A stretch of DNA of 16,166 nucleotides from Rhodospirillales bacterium (GCA_013204125.1 JABMOP010000567.1:1-16166), one strand, 5' to 3'; counted from the stretch's first letter, positions 1-10,969 are shown. Made by a program: numbers and translations. The notes: generated by a model from the sequence alone, not told the origin.

Positions 1-1
1 C

Positions 2-205
2 GTCAAAGGCGCGCATGTAACCTTGTCAAAAGACGGCGCCAAAATCGCCGACACCTTCACCGACATCTACGGCGATTTCAAATTCGATCATTTGAACCCG
101 GACAGCGGCAATTACACACTCGACATCGCCGCCGAAGGCCGCCCGTCAAAATCGGTAAGCATAAGTTTAGGCAAGAGCGCCTATGTCGGGGAAGTCAGGG
201 TATAA
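2..205 (+). CDS. C-terminal tail of a probable 4Fe-4S oxidoreductase-type protein with carboxypeptidase-regulatory-like end (partial)
   Basis: This gene enters from the left edge, so only about 67 residues and the TAA stop are visible. The residues form a small beta-rich repeat of the carboxypeptidase-regulatory-like type: a beta strand with TLSKDG, then a TDIYGDFKFDHL turn, then SGNYTLDIAAEG, ending in SVSISLGKSAYVGEVRV. Endings of the form YGDFKFDGL...YLGEI are, from memory, found at the C-terminus of 4Fe-4S dicluster ferredoxin-like subunits that partner molybdopterin or flavin oxidoreductases. No cysteine clusters are visible here, so the catalytic identity is inference. It lies 29 bp upstream of the cupin gene on the same strand and probably shares its transcript. 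A diverged copy of its last 17 codons recurs just after the cupin gene at 1101-1151. Confidence 0.6.
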   Translation, partial: VKGAHVTLSKDGAKIADTFTDIYGDFKFDHLNPDSGNYTLDIAAEGRPSKSVSISLGKSAYVGEVRV

Positions 206-220
206 TTTTTTAAAGATCAG

Positions 221-226
221 AGGAGG
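221..226 (+). promoter_or_regulatory. Ribosome binding site of the cupin gene
   Basis: A perfect AGGAGG sits 8 bases before the ATG at 235, fixing the start of the cupin gene and implying strong translation. Confidence 0.8.
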
Positions 227-234
227 ATCGAAAC

Positions 235-1095
235 ATGCCATCACTCGATGATATTTCCATCATTAATACGAACACCGCCGAAGCCATAGAGGTCGATAGC
301 GGCCTCGAGCGAACGATCTGCGGCGATGCCCTTTGTGGCTCGAAGCAGCTCACCGTTTACCGGCGCACCGTGTTGGATGGACGCAGTTTTGAAGCCCAGT
401 CGGGCGATGATTATCACCTCCTGTACGTCATGGGCGCATCACGCGGCGGCACGATCAATTTCAATGGCGAAGGCCACGCCGCCGAAGAAGGCGCAGGCGT
501 GTTGCTCTGCCCAGGTGAGGCCGCAACGCTCAAAGCTGCCGGCTCGGACATGGAAGTTGTGCACATGGTGACGCCGACACCGCCCGCCGCCGCCGAAGAC
601 GGTTTGCCAGGCGGACCCGGATATTTCTTCAATCGCGGAACCCTGCGCCCGCTCACTGACGCCAGCGGCGGTCGCGTCCGCCGGTTCTGTGCCGAATCCA
701 GTGTCAGGTTGCTGGACGGCTCGAGGTTGACGCCGACCAATGCCATCCAAGCGGGCGAAATGCTCTATCACGAAGGCGGCTCGTCGCCTTATCATCAGCA
801 TGTCGGCACCGACGCCAACCCGGATGGCGCGTCCCATTGCTATATGACCTTCAAGGGCGGCGGCACGGTCGAAGTCGGAGACGGCGCCCAGGATATCGAA
901 CCCGGCACGCTGGTTTATTTCCCGCCGGGCGTGCCGCACCGGCTGCGCGCCCGTGGCGGCCCGCTCGATTACTTCGAGATCCAGGCCTGGCGCAGCTTCA
1001 AGACCAACGTGTTGAGCGAAGAAGAGCTCGGCCTCAAATGGTACTACGATCCCGAATCCGAAGGCGCCGCACCGATGGAATGGGACCAAAGCTAG
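235..1095 (+). CDS. Bicupin-fold protein, probable metal-binding cupin
   Basis: The 286-residue protein has two beta-barrel-like halves. The first (about residues 50-115) is a degenerate cupin with no clear metal site. The second (about 175-255) has the cupin signature: H187-Q-H189 in motif 1 and PPGVPH, with H235, in motif 2, followed by a hydrophobic strand ending in DYFEIQAW. The usual Glu of motif 1 appears to be replaced by H201, so a four-histidine site (H187, H189, H201, H235) is possible. Bicupins include gentisate and homogentisate-type dioxygenases and isomerases as well as non-enzymatic binders; no specific family is recognised. Gene order beside a decarboxylase-type amidohydrolase, a GST and Rieske oxygenases makes a ring-cleaving or accessory role in aromatic catabolism plausible, but that is inference. 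The start is set by AGGAGG upstream. Confidence 0.8.
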   Translation: MPSLDDISIINTNTAEAIEVDSGLERTICGDALCGSKQLTVYRRTVLDGRSFEAQSGDDYHLLYVMGASRGGTINFNGEGHAAEEGAGVLLCPGEAATLKAAGSDMEVVHMVTPTPPAAAEDGLPGGPGYFFNRGTLRPLTDASGGRVRRFCAESSVRLLDGSRLTPTNAIQAGEMLYHEGGSSPYHQHVGTDANPDGASHCYMTFKGGGTVEVGDGAQDIEPGTLVYFPPGVPHRLRARGGPLDYFEIQAWRSFKTNVLSEEELGLKWYYDPESEGAAPMEWDQS

Positions 1096-1100
1096 GGGAA

Positions 1101-1151
1101 GCGGTCTCAGTGAGTTTGGGCGAAAGTTTATGTGGGGGAGTTAGGGTTTAA
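1101..1151 (+). pseudogene. Decayed duplicate of the C-terminal tail of the gene at 2-205
   Basis: The 51 bases just after the cupin stop align by hand with 152-205: 35 of 51 aligned bases match, and both copies end in AGG-GTN-TAA. Read straight, the copy gives AVSVSLGESLCGGVRV-stop against SVSISLGKSAYVGEVRV-stop. Two small gaps (2 bp and 1 bp) restore TAT-GTG-GGG-GAG, equivalent to Tyr-Val-Gly-Glu, so the reading frame was broken and re-closed. No start codon or ribosome binding site of its own is evident. It is best read as a vestige of a tandem duplicate, or of an ancestral gene end left behind when the cupin gene was placed in between. Confidence 0.6.
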
Positions 1152-1158
1152 CTCCCCC
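1134..1158. terminator. Perfect hairpin between convergent genes, probable bidirectional terminator
   Basis: A perfect 10-bp inverted repeat (GGGGGAGTTA at 1134-1143 with TAACTCCCCC at 1149-1158) encloses a 5-base loop. It lies between the convergent cupin and GST-like genes and touches the GST stop codon at 1158-1160. There is no clean T-run on either side, so intrinsic termination is likely but unproven. The left arm is formed by the decayed tail copy. Confidence 0.6.
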
Positions 1159-1886
1159 TACTTATCCAATTCCGGGTAGCGCCTGAAGATGCCATTTTCG
1201 TTGAAATCGATGCGGCGGTCTGATTTTAGATAGGCTTTGATATTGGGCCGCGCCGCCACCAGATCATGGAGTGCGGTCAGCTCCGGGTAATCGGGCTCAA
1301 TGCGGGCCATAGCTTTGGGAAACGCATATCTGAGCCCGGCGATTAATTGGAACATCGACAAATCTGGATAGGTCAGGGTATCGCCGATCAGATAGGTATC
1401 GCCGCCGGCATTGCAGTCAATGACGTCGACAAAATATGCCAGATATTTCGGCACCCTATGTTCGAGGAACAAGCCGGCGCGTTTTTTGGATTCTTTCTTC
1501 TGGTCTTCATAATAGAGCGCATTGCTGATGGGATGGTGGCTGTCGTGAATTTCGAGCACGAAATCGGTGACCGTCAATTGCAGATCATGCGCCCAATGGC
1601 GGCTCGCGTCGTCTTTTGGCGCAAGGCCGATGCGCCCGCCCAGATACATCAAGATATTGGCGGTATGGGCGATGGTGACGTCGCCGTTTTTTAGGATCGG
1701 CGGCGCGTAGGATGGCCTGGCGTTGGCTTCGTCGTCCAAAAATGCGCGCACCATAGCCCCGCCGCCGCCCTGGTCTTCGGGCATGCGGCCAATATCCAAA
1801 TATTCGGCGCCGGCTTCTTCCAGCGCCAAGCGCACAAATTCGCCGCGCCCCTGGATGGTCGGCCAGTAGTAAAGTTGGTATGCCAT
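1158..1886 (-). CDS. Glutathione S-transferase-like protein
   Basis: The 242-residue protein has the two-domain GST layout. The N-terminal thioredoxin fold (about 1-85) begins AYQLYYWPTIQGRGEFVRLA, matching sigma/Mu-type GSTs in which a Tyr near position 7 (here Y7) activates the glutathione thiol. The cis-Pro and glutathione-contact segment follows at APPILKNGDVTIAHT (P63 to T75), although the usual Gln-Ser pair is His-Thr. The all-helical C-terminal domain contains the N-capping box LTYPD (T172 to D175). It would bind glutathione in the cytoplasm and conjugate, reduce or isomerise an electrophile; in aromatic degraders such GSTs cleave ethers or isomerise ring-fission products. It sits 13 bp downstream of the amidohydrolase stop on the same strand, so the two are cotranscribed. 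GGAG-like bases just before the ATG at 1886 support the start. Confidence 0.85.
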   Translation of the reverse strand: MAYQLYYWPTIQGRGEFVRLALEEAGAEYLDIGRMPEDQGGGGAMVRAFLDDEANARPSYAPPILKNGDVTIAHTANILMYLGGRIGLAPKDDASRHWAHDLQLTVTDFVLEIHDSHHPISNALYYEDQKKESKKRAGLFLEHRVPKYLAYFVDVIDCNAGGDTYLIGDTLTYPDLSMFQLIAGLRYAFPKAMARIEPDYPELTALHDLVAARPNIKAYLKSDRRIDFNENGIFRRYPELDK

Positions 1887-1899
1887 TTTCGGCTCCGCT

Positions 1900-2868
1900 C
1901 TAAATCTTCAACAGCCTCTCGGCATTGCCGTGCAGGATTTTATCTTTGTCCTCTTCGTTGAGCATCAGCCGTTCCATCCATACCGGGCCCGGATCGTTGG
2001 GCACGAACGGATAATCGATGGCGAACATGATACGGTCGGCGCCCATTTCCTGGAGGCAGCACAGCATCGCCGGGTCCGAGAAAAAGCCTGAGGTGGTGAT
2101 GTGAAAATGCTTGGTGAAGAGTTTGCGGAACTCGACCCCTTCATTGCCCGGCCGGTTGAGGGCGAGATCGATGCGCCACATCAGGAACGGCAAGGTTTCA
2201 CCGAGATGGCCGAGGATGATATTGACCCCTGGATATTTTTCCAAGACGCCGGACAGTACGATGCGGATACCGGCGGTCGCGGTTTCCATGGTGAACCCCC
2301 AGCCGGCATTTGCGAGACCGGGATATTCGCCCACATAATCTTTCAAATACGCATCGAGAACTCCGGCGTGTATATTGGCGGGGTGAATATAAAGCGGCAC
2401 GTTCAAGGCTTCGGCGCGCGCGAAGATCGGCCAGAATTGCTTGCCGTCAATGAATTGATCGCCGCCGGTCAGCCCGTGGATCATCGCGCCGACCATGCCG
2501 AGGTCTTTAACGCACCGCTCCAATTCGTCGGCGGCGGCTTCGGGCGCGGCGGTTGCCAGGGCGGCGAAACCCTTGAACCGGTCCGGATAGGTGTCGCAAA
2601 TTTCTTTCAAGTGGTCGTTGGCCGCGGATGCGATGCCGGGACCGGTTTCGGCATCCAATTTTTGCGCCGACGGCGCGCCGTGGGACAACACCTGGACGTC
2701 GATATTATTTTCGTCCATGGATTTAATGCGCGCCGCGCCGACATCTTCCAAGGCCTCGCGGACGTAACCGCCGGTGCGGGCATCGACGCCGGTGAAATGC
2801 TTGGTTATCTGATCGTCGTAATAATGTTCTTCTATGGCGATGACTTTTTTACCGTCAAGAATGCTCAT
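1900..2868 (-). CDS. Amidohydrolase-superfamily (ACMSD-type) metal-dependent decarboxylase
   Basis: The 322-residue TIM-barrel protein belongs to the amidohydrolase-2/ACMSD family. The metal ligands expected for the nonhydrolytic decarboxylase branch are all visible: E13-x-H15 in AIEEHYY, H162 in YIHPAN, H221 in LGHLGE and D285 in RIMFAIDYPF. The Glu-x-His start instead of His-x-His, and the spacing, closely resemble gamma-resorcylate decarboxylase and 5-carboxyvanillate decarboxylase (LigW), which remove CO2 from hydroxybenzoates using Mn or Zn. Aromatic decarboxylation is therefore the best guess; the exact substrate cannot be read from sequence. Start: ATG at 2868 with GGGAGG 8-14 bases upstream (minus strand). 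It leads a two-gene operon with the GST-like gene and is divergent from the Rieske oxygenase at 3029. Confidence 0.88.
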   Translation of the reverse strand: MSILDGKKVIAIEEHYYDDQITKHFTGVDARTGGYVREALEDVGAARIKSMDENNIDVQVLSHGAPSAQKLDAETGPGIASAANDHLKEICDTYPDRFKGFAALATAAPEAAADELERCVKDLGMVGAMIHGLTGGDQFIDGKQFWPIFARAEALNVPLYIHPANIHAGVLDAYLKDYVGEYPGLANAGWGFTMETATAGIRIVLSGVLEKYPGVNIILGHLGETLPFLMWRIDLALNRPGNEGVEFRKLFTKHFHITTSGFFSDPAMLCCLQEMGADRIMFAIDYPFVPNDPGPVWMERLMLNEEDKDKILHGNAERLLKI

Positions 2869-2907
2869 CTCGCTTTCCTCCCTAGAATTTTATTGGACCT
2901 TAAATCC

Positions 2908-2935
2908 ATGATATCCCAATCGCGCCTGTTGCCAA
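2908..2935 (-). promoter_or_regulatory. Sigma-70-like promoter of the amidohydrolase/GST operon
   Basis: On the minus strand TTGGCA (2935-2930; five of six matches to TTGACA) and TATCAT (2913-2908; five of six to TATAAT) are separated by 16 bp. Transcription would begin near 2900, leaving a leader of about 30 bases with a GGGAGG ribosome binding site (complement of 2877-2882) before the ATG at 2868. Confidence 0.6.
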
Positions 2936-3028
2936 TGCTCTTATGGCTTTTTTTTGCGCGCAGATGCTCGAAATACCGGATCGGCGATGTTAGAATGGGG
3001 GCAACAAAAAATAACGGATTGAAACCTT

Positions 3029-4327
3029 ATGTTATCTGCCCAAGACAATGAACGCCTGACCCGCGTCGGCCCCGGCACGCCGATGGGTGAATTGATGCGT
3101 CGGTTCTGGATACCGGGGTTGAAGGAAGAGGAAATCGCCGCGCCCGACAGCCCGCCGGTTAAATTACGTCTGCTCGGCGAAGATCTGGTGGCTTTCAAAG
3201 ATAGCGACGGCCGCATTGGTATTCTGGACGCCTATTGCCCGCACCGGATGGTCGAACTTTATTACGGGCGCAACGAAGAATGCGGCCTCCGCTGCGTCTA
3301 TCACGGCTGGAAATTCGATACGGCCGGCAATTGCGTCGATATGCCGTCGGAACCGAATGAGACCAATTTCGCCCATAAGGTCACCACCAAATCATATCCG
3401 GCAGCCGTCCGCGCCGGCGTCGTCTGGATCTATATGGGGCCAAAAGGCGAAATGCCCGAACTGCCGGAATTTGAATGGTCGTATCTGAGCGCCGACCGCA
3501 CCGCCGCCACCAAACGGCTGCAACAATGCAATTGGGCGCAAGCCATCGAAGGCGGCATCGATAGCGCCCATATATCTTTCCTTCATTCAAATCTCGGCGA
3601 TGCCGGACACGGCAATTTCAATTTGAAGCGCGAAACCTATAATTTGGGCGACCGCCACCCAAAATTTTTCATCGAAGACACCGATTACGGCCTGCAAATC
3701 GGCGCCCGGCGCGGCGCCGGCGAAAACCGGCATTATTGGCGCATCACCCAATGCTTGATGCCGTTCTACACCATGATCCCGCCGACGATGGAAGGCGGCG
3801 CCACGTCCGACGGCATTCCTTTCGGCGGCCATGCCTGGGTGCCGATCGACGATGAAAACACCTGGACCTGGTCGTTCGGCGTCCACCCAAACCGCCCTTT
3901 CACAAAAGAAGAGGCCAACTGGTCGGGTGGGCGGGACGGCACGTGGGGGCCGATCGACGACAATTACCGGCCGATCCGCAATAAAGACAACGACTACCTT
4001 TTGGACCGCGAAGCGCAACGCACCCGAAATTATACCGGTATCGACGGCGTGCCCAATCAGGACGCCGCCGTGCAGGAAAGCATGGGCCCCATCGTTGACC
4101 GTGCGCGCGAACGCCTCGGCGCGTCCGATATCGCCATCATCACATGGCGCAAAAAAATATTGCAACTGACCAGGGATCTGGAAGCCGGCACCTTGCCGCC
4201 CATGGCCGGCCAGGGCAATGTCTATAACGTGCGTTCCTGTTCGGCGCTTTTGAACGGTGATGCGGATTGGATCGAAGCGACCGCCGAGTTAGTGCGCGGC
4301 GGCGAAATTCAATACGCAGCGGAATAA
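3029..4327 (+). CDS. Rieske non-heme iron oxygenase, alpha subunit (phthalate dioxygenase/LigX-like group), copy 1
   Basis: The 432-residue protein is a complete oxygenase large subunit. The N-terminal Rieske domain binds a [2Fe-2S] cluster through C70-P-H72 and C89-V-Y-H92. The catalytic domain carries the mononuclear iron motif with H181 and H186 (IDSAHISFLH), bridging Asp D178, and D345 (NQD) as the likely third ligand. The C-terminal stretch VQESMGPIVDR...LGASD is typical of phthalate dioxygenase/LigX-type enzymes, which hydroxylate or O-demethylate aromatic acids with O2 and external electrons. The start agrees with copy 2, where GTPMGE also falls at residues 16-21, although the ribosome binding site before 3029 is weak. 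Copy 2 follows after a 14-bp gap, so they form an operon. No ferredoxin or reductase gene is adjacent. Confidence 0.92.
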   Translation: MLSAQDNERLTRVGPGTPMGELMRRFWIPGLKEEEIAAPDSPPVKLRLLGEDLVAFKDSDGRIGILDAYCPHRMVELYYGRNEECGLRCVYHGWKFDTAGNCVDMPSEPNETNFAHKVTTKSYPAAVRAGVVWIYMGPKGEMPELPEFEWSYLSADRTAATKRLQQCNWAQAIEGGIDSAHISFLHSNLGDAGHGNFNLKRETYNLGDRHPKFFIEDTDYGLQIGARRGAGENRHYWRITQCLMPFYTMIPPTMEGGATSDGIPFGGHAWVPIDDENTWTWSFGVHPNRPFTKEEANWSGGRDGTWGPIDDNYRPIRNKDNDYLLDREAQRTRNYTGIDGVPNQDAAVQESMGPIVDRARERLGASDIAIITWRKKILQLTRDLEAGTLPPMAGQGNVYNVRSCSALLNGDADWIEATAELVRGGEIQYAAE

Positions 4328-4330
4328 AGC

Positions 4331-4336
4331 GGGAGG
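4331..4336 (+). promoter_or_regulatory. Ribosome binding site deciding the start of Rieske copy 2
   Basis: GGGAGG lies 5 bases before the ATG at 4342. It favours that start over an in-frame ATG at 4267 that would overlap copy 1 and add 25 unconserved residues. Confidence 0.8.
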
Positions 4337-5596
4337 CGAGTATGACGAGCCAAGCTGAAAGCAAGCTTTTGTGCGAAACCGGCGCGGGGACGCCGATGGG
4401 CGAATTTATGCGCCAATATTGGCTGCCGGCGGGATTGTCCTCTGAATTAGAAGCCGACGGCGATCCTATGCGTCTTATGTTGCTCGGCGAAAAACTGATC
4501 GCTTTTCGAGATTCCTCCGGGCGCATCGGCATTATGGACCACCGCTGCCCGCACAGATGCGCTTCGTTCTTTTTCGGGCGCAACGAAGAAGACGGCATTA
4601 GATGCGTCTATCACGGCTGGAAATTCGACGTCGATGGCAATTGCGTCGATATGGCCAACGTGCCGCCCCATCAGGACTTCAAAGCCAAGGTCAAAGCCAA
4701 ATCCTATAAGGCTACCGAACGCAATGGCCTTATCTGGGTCTATATGGGCGATCAAACGGACATACCGGAATTGCCCGATATCGAGGCCAATTTGCAGCCC
4801 GAAGCGGAAGTCGATTTCCGCTTCGTCCAGCGCCGGTGCAATTGGCTACAGGCCCTCGAAGGGGATCTGGACACGTCGCATCTCAGCTTCCTGCATTTCG
4901 GCAGCGTCGGCAAAGATGCACTGAATGAAGAGAGCACCCAGAGGCATTTACTGGCGAACCGGGCGCCCGAATTTATCGTCCAGGATACCGATTACGGCAC
5001 CATGGGCGCAGCCTTCCGCCCGGCCGATGAAGACAACACCTATTGGCGTTTCGCCCATTATATATTCCCGGTTTGGGCGTTTTCGCCGAACTGGCCGATG
5101 GATGTGAATATTTTGGCGCGGGCCTGGGTGCCGATGGACGATGAACACACCATGTTCATGGAAATCATCCGCAAAAACGTGCGCTCCGCCTATAAAGCCA
5201 AAGACGGCAAACAGCTTGCCGGCGCTATGGTCATGGATCGGCTACGCCCCAATTCTACCGATTGGTTTGGCCGCTGGCGATTATCCGATGATACCGAAAA
5301 TGATTACGGCATCGACCGCGGCGTGCAAAAAACGGGAAGTTACACCGGGATCGACGGTATCCACCTGCAAGATCAGGCGACAACCGAAAGCATGGGGCCG
5401 ATTTCCGATAAAACATGGGAACATCTTAGCCCCACCGATACGTTGATTACGGCGACCCGAAAAAGGATAATAAACGCCGTCAACGCCTATAAGAAAGACG
5501 GCGCGTTGCCGCCCAAAAGCCGCCTCGCCAAGACCGTCCACGGCGTCCGTTCCGGCAGTTTTACAGCGCCCAAGCATGTAACCTGGCTCGACGCTT

Positions 5597-9249
<3,653 letters not shown>

Positions 9250-9253
<4 letters not shown>

Positions 9254-10332
9254 ATTTGCGGGCCAGCCAATATACCACGGCGCGCATCTTGGTCGTTGAT
9301 GACAACGCGACCAACGTGCAGCTTCTGGAAACGATGCTGTCACATGCCGGCTACGAAAATGTCCAGACGACCACCGATCCGACTGCGGTGCTTGATCTCT
9401 ACAAAAAATGGAATTTCGATCTTATCTTGCTTGATATCCGGATGCCCAAGATGGATGGCTTCGAAGTTATGGGAGCGCTTCGCCAAGTGGTCAACGAGGA
9501 TTACCTGCCGATCCTCGCCATCACTGCGCAGACCGATATGGAAACCCGGCTTCGTGCCCTGAAAGAGGGCGCTAAGGATTTCGTCAACAAGCCTTTCAAT
9601 CACTTGGAAGTGCTGAACCGGATCGAAAATATGCTTAAAATCAAGACGCTTAATAACGAGCGCCGCTGGCAAAATGAAATTCTCGAAGCGAAGGTGCGCG
9701 AACGTACGGTGCAGCTGGAAGAACGAAACCTGGAACTGCATGATACGCGCCTGGAAATAATCCGCCGGCTCGGGCGCGCCGGCGAATACCGCGACAACGA
9801 AACCGGGATGCATGTGGTGCGCATGAGCAAAGGGTGCCAGCAATTGGCCCTTGCCGCCGGTCTCGGCGAGGAATTTTCCGAAGCAATATTAAATGCCAGT
9901 CCGATGCATGATGTGGGGAAAATCGGCATCCCCGATCATATCCTGTTAAAACCCGGAAAATTGGACGCAGACGAATGGGAAATTATGAAAACCCATTCCG
10001 CAATCGGCGCCGATATTATTGGCGAGTTTGATTCGGAAGTAATGCAGATGGCGCACGCCATCGCCCTGACCCACCATGAAAAATGGGATGGATTGGGTTA
10101 TCCGAACGGCCTAAAGGGCGAAGGAATCCCCATCGTCGGGCGTATCAGCGCAATTTCCGATGTGTTTGACGCGCTCACCTCCGAACGTCCGTACAAAAAG
10201 CCGTGGACCACCGAGGACGCCCTTAATTTCATCAATGAAAATTCCGGCTCCCAATTTGATCCTGACTTGGTTCAAGTGTTTAATGGCATTTACAACGAAA
10301 TCCTCGCCATCAGGACCGATTTCGCCGATTAA
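9250..10332 (+). CDS. Response regulator with HD-GYP phosphodiesterase domain (RpfG-like)
   Basis: The 360-residue protein has a receiver domain (about 11-130: D17/D18, phospho-acceptor D62, K114 in NKP), a coiled-coil-like linker (about 135-170) and an HD-GYP domain (about 175-350). The catalytic set looks intact: H188, H220-D221 (MHDVGKIGIPD), H249, H275-H276-E277 and G283-Y284-P285. HD-GYP enzymes hydrolyse the second messenger cyclic-di-GMP to pGpG or GMP, so phosphorylation by the preceding kinase would be expected to change c-di-GMP levels and hence motility, biofilm or secretion. The ATG at 9250 overlaps the kinase stop by four bases, which fixes the start and argues for a cognate pair. 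Nothing terminator-like follows immediately after the stop. Confidence 0.95.
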
Positions 10333-10444
10333 TATTTAACCCGCCGAATTCGTATCCAGATTCATTATTTCTTAAAGACCAGGGCTTATTCTCGGTCATC
10401 CAGACAAACGATGGTTACATCAAGTAGAACGAGAGTTTACCCCA

Positions 10445-10498
10445 GGCATCCACGCTGCGATCCCTCCTCCCCCGACTCCCCCCAGCGGCGTGGATGCC
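10445..10498 (+). ncRNA. Candidate small-RNA hairpin with anti-Shine-Dalgarno loop
   Basis: GGCATCCACGC (10445-10455) is followed 32 bases later by its exact complement GCGTGGATGCC (10488-10498). In RNA the stem extends to 14 pairs (10445-10458 with 10485-10498), including one G-U pair. The 26-base loop is almost only C and T and contains CCTCCTCCC, complementary to Shine-Dalgarno sequences and resembling the 3' end of 16S rRNA. From memory, the alphaproteobacterial cuckoo/CcsR small RNAs are defined by stem-loops showing CCUCCUCCC-type motifs in the loop. No T-run follows, so this is either one hairpin of a longer RNA or processed from the 3' UTR of the HD-GYP gene. The other strand would present a G-rich loop, so the plus strand is preferred. 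Confidence 0.5.
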
Positions 10499-10650
10499 AA
10501 TCTTCAAAGAACAAACAGAACCCTTTGATTCACCCCGGTTTTTCGTAGCACGCTACGCTTGGCGCGGCGCCTTAACACTTCATTAACCAATTCGGAAATA
10601 TCCTGACCTCGGCAGGCATATCAAGAATTGTTATAAGTTGGAGTTAAGTT

Positions 10651-10809
10651 ATGAAGATCACCAAGTTCAAACTGGCAGCGGCGCTGACCGTAATGCCGTT
10701 TATTGTGGTTGGCTGGTTTTATTCCCTGTGGCTGACCGAAAACACCGCCCTTGCCGATGAATTTATCGGACCAATCGGAGTTGCCGAAGCCGTTCTTTCC
10801 GCAAAATAG
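10651..10809 (+). CDS. Small hypothetical protein, 52 residues, single membrane segment or signal
   Basis: An ATG at 10651 preceded by GGAG (10640-10643, spacing 7) opens a 52-codon frame ending TAG at 10807-10809. The product starts with a basic MKITKFK, then a hydrophobic run of about 22 residues (LAAALTVMPFIVVGWFYSLW), then an acidic ALADEFIGPIGVAEAVLSAK tail. This fits a small bitopic inner-membrane protein, or an exported peptide with a signal-like N-terminus. A strong intrinsic terminator follows 27 bases after the stop, so it looks like its own transcription unit or the end of one. I do not recognise the family. Coding support is the good ribosome binding site, the terminator and a hydrophobic segment with sensible flanks; length alone would not prove it. 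Confidence 0.6.
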   Translation: MKITKFKLAAALTVMPFIVVGWFYSLWLTENTALADEFIGPIGVAEAVLSAK

Positions 10810-10836
10810 TTCCCCGTTGAAATCGCGTTTTGCATC

Positions 10837-10879
10837 TACAGCCGATCCAAGTAAATTGGACTTCGGCTGTATTTGTTTG
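10837..10879 (+). terminator. Intrinsic terminator after the small ORF
   Basis: TACAGCCGATCCAA (10837-10850) pairs with TTGGA-CT-TCGGCTGTA (10856-10871), giving 14 base pairs with a two-base bulge and a GTAAA loop. A T-rich TTTGTTTG follows (10872-10879). This is a convincing Rho-independent terminator ending the small-ORF transcript and separating it from the third Rieske gene. Confidence 0.85.
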
Positions 10880-10892
10880 CGCGTGCTTGACC

Positions 10893-10969
10893 CTCCCCTC
10901 GCAATTGCGCCAAACTTCCCTCTGGAATGATTATAAGCGGCAGAATTGAAGCATAGTTCCCGAGGGGAG
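10893..10969 (+). promoter_or_regulatory. Inverted repeat whose right arm covers the ribosome-binding region of the third Rieske gene
   Basis: CTCCCCTCG (10893-10901) and CGAGGGGAG (10961-10969) are perfect complements 59 bases apart. The right arm contains GGGGAG, the likely Shine-Dalgarno of the ATG at 10979, so pairing in a leader RNA could hide it. The idea holds only if transcription starts upstream of 10893, where a TTGACC (10887-10892) is seen without a good -10 partner. TATAAG at 10932-10937 could instead be a -10 that would exclude the left arm. Confidence 0.35.

Noticed and set aside
439..1089. 216-codon minus-strand frame opposite the cupin
   Set aside because: It is a shadow of the cupin coding sequence with no start signal.
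837..1151. 104-codon plus-strand frame ending in the vestigial tail
   Set aside because: Its first 250 bases are the cupin gene read in another frame; only the last 51 bases are meaningful, as a remnant.
2101..3051. 316-codon open frame on the plus strand opposite the amidohydrolase
   Set aside because: It is antisense to a gene with intact catalytic motifs, has no ribosome binding site or recognisable domain, and has a composition typical of the reverse frame of GC-rich coding sequence.
4267..4341. 25-residue N-terminal extension of Rieske copy 2
   Set aside because: It overlaps copy 1 and lacks conservation, whereas the ATG at 4342 has GGGAGG and aligns with the start of copy 1.
10544..10557. 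Six-base hairpin CGTAGC-AC-GCTACG
   Set aside because: It is perfect but has a two-base loop that cannot close as drawn and no T-run; it could be a protein-binding dyad, but nothing supports a specific call.
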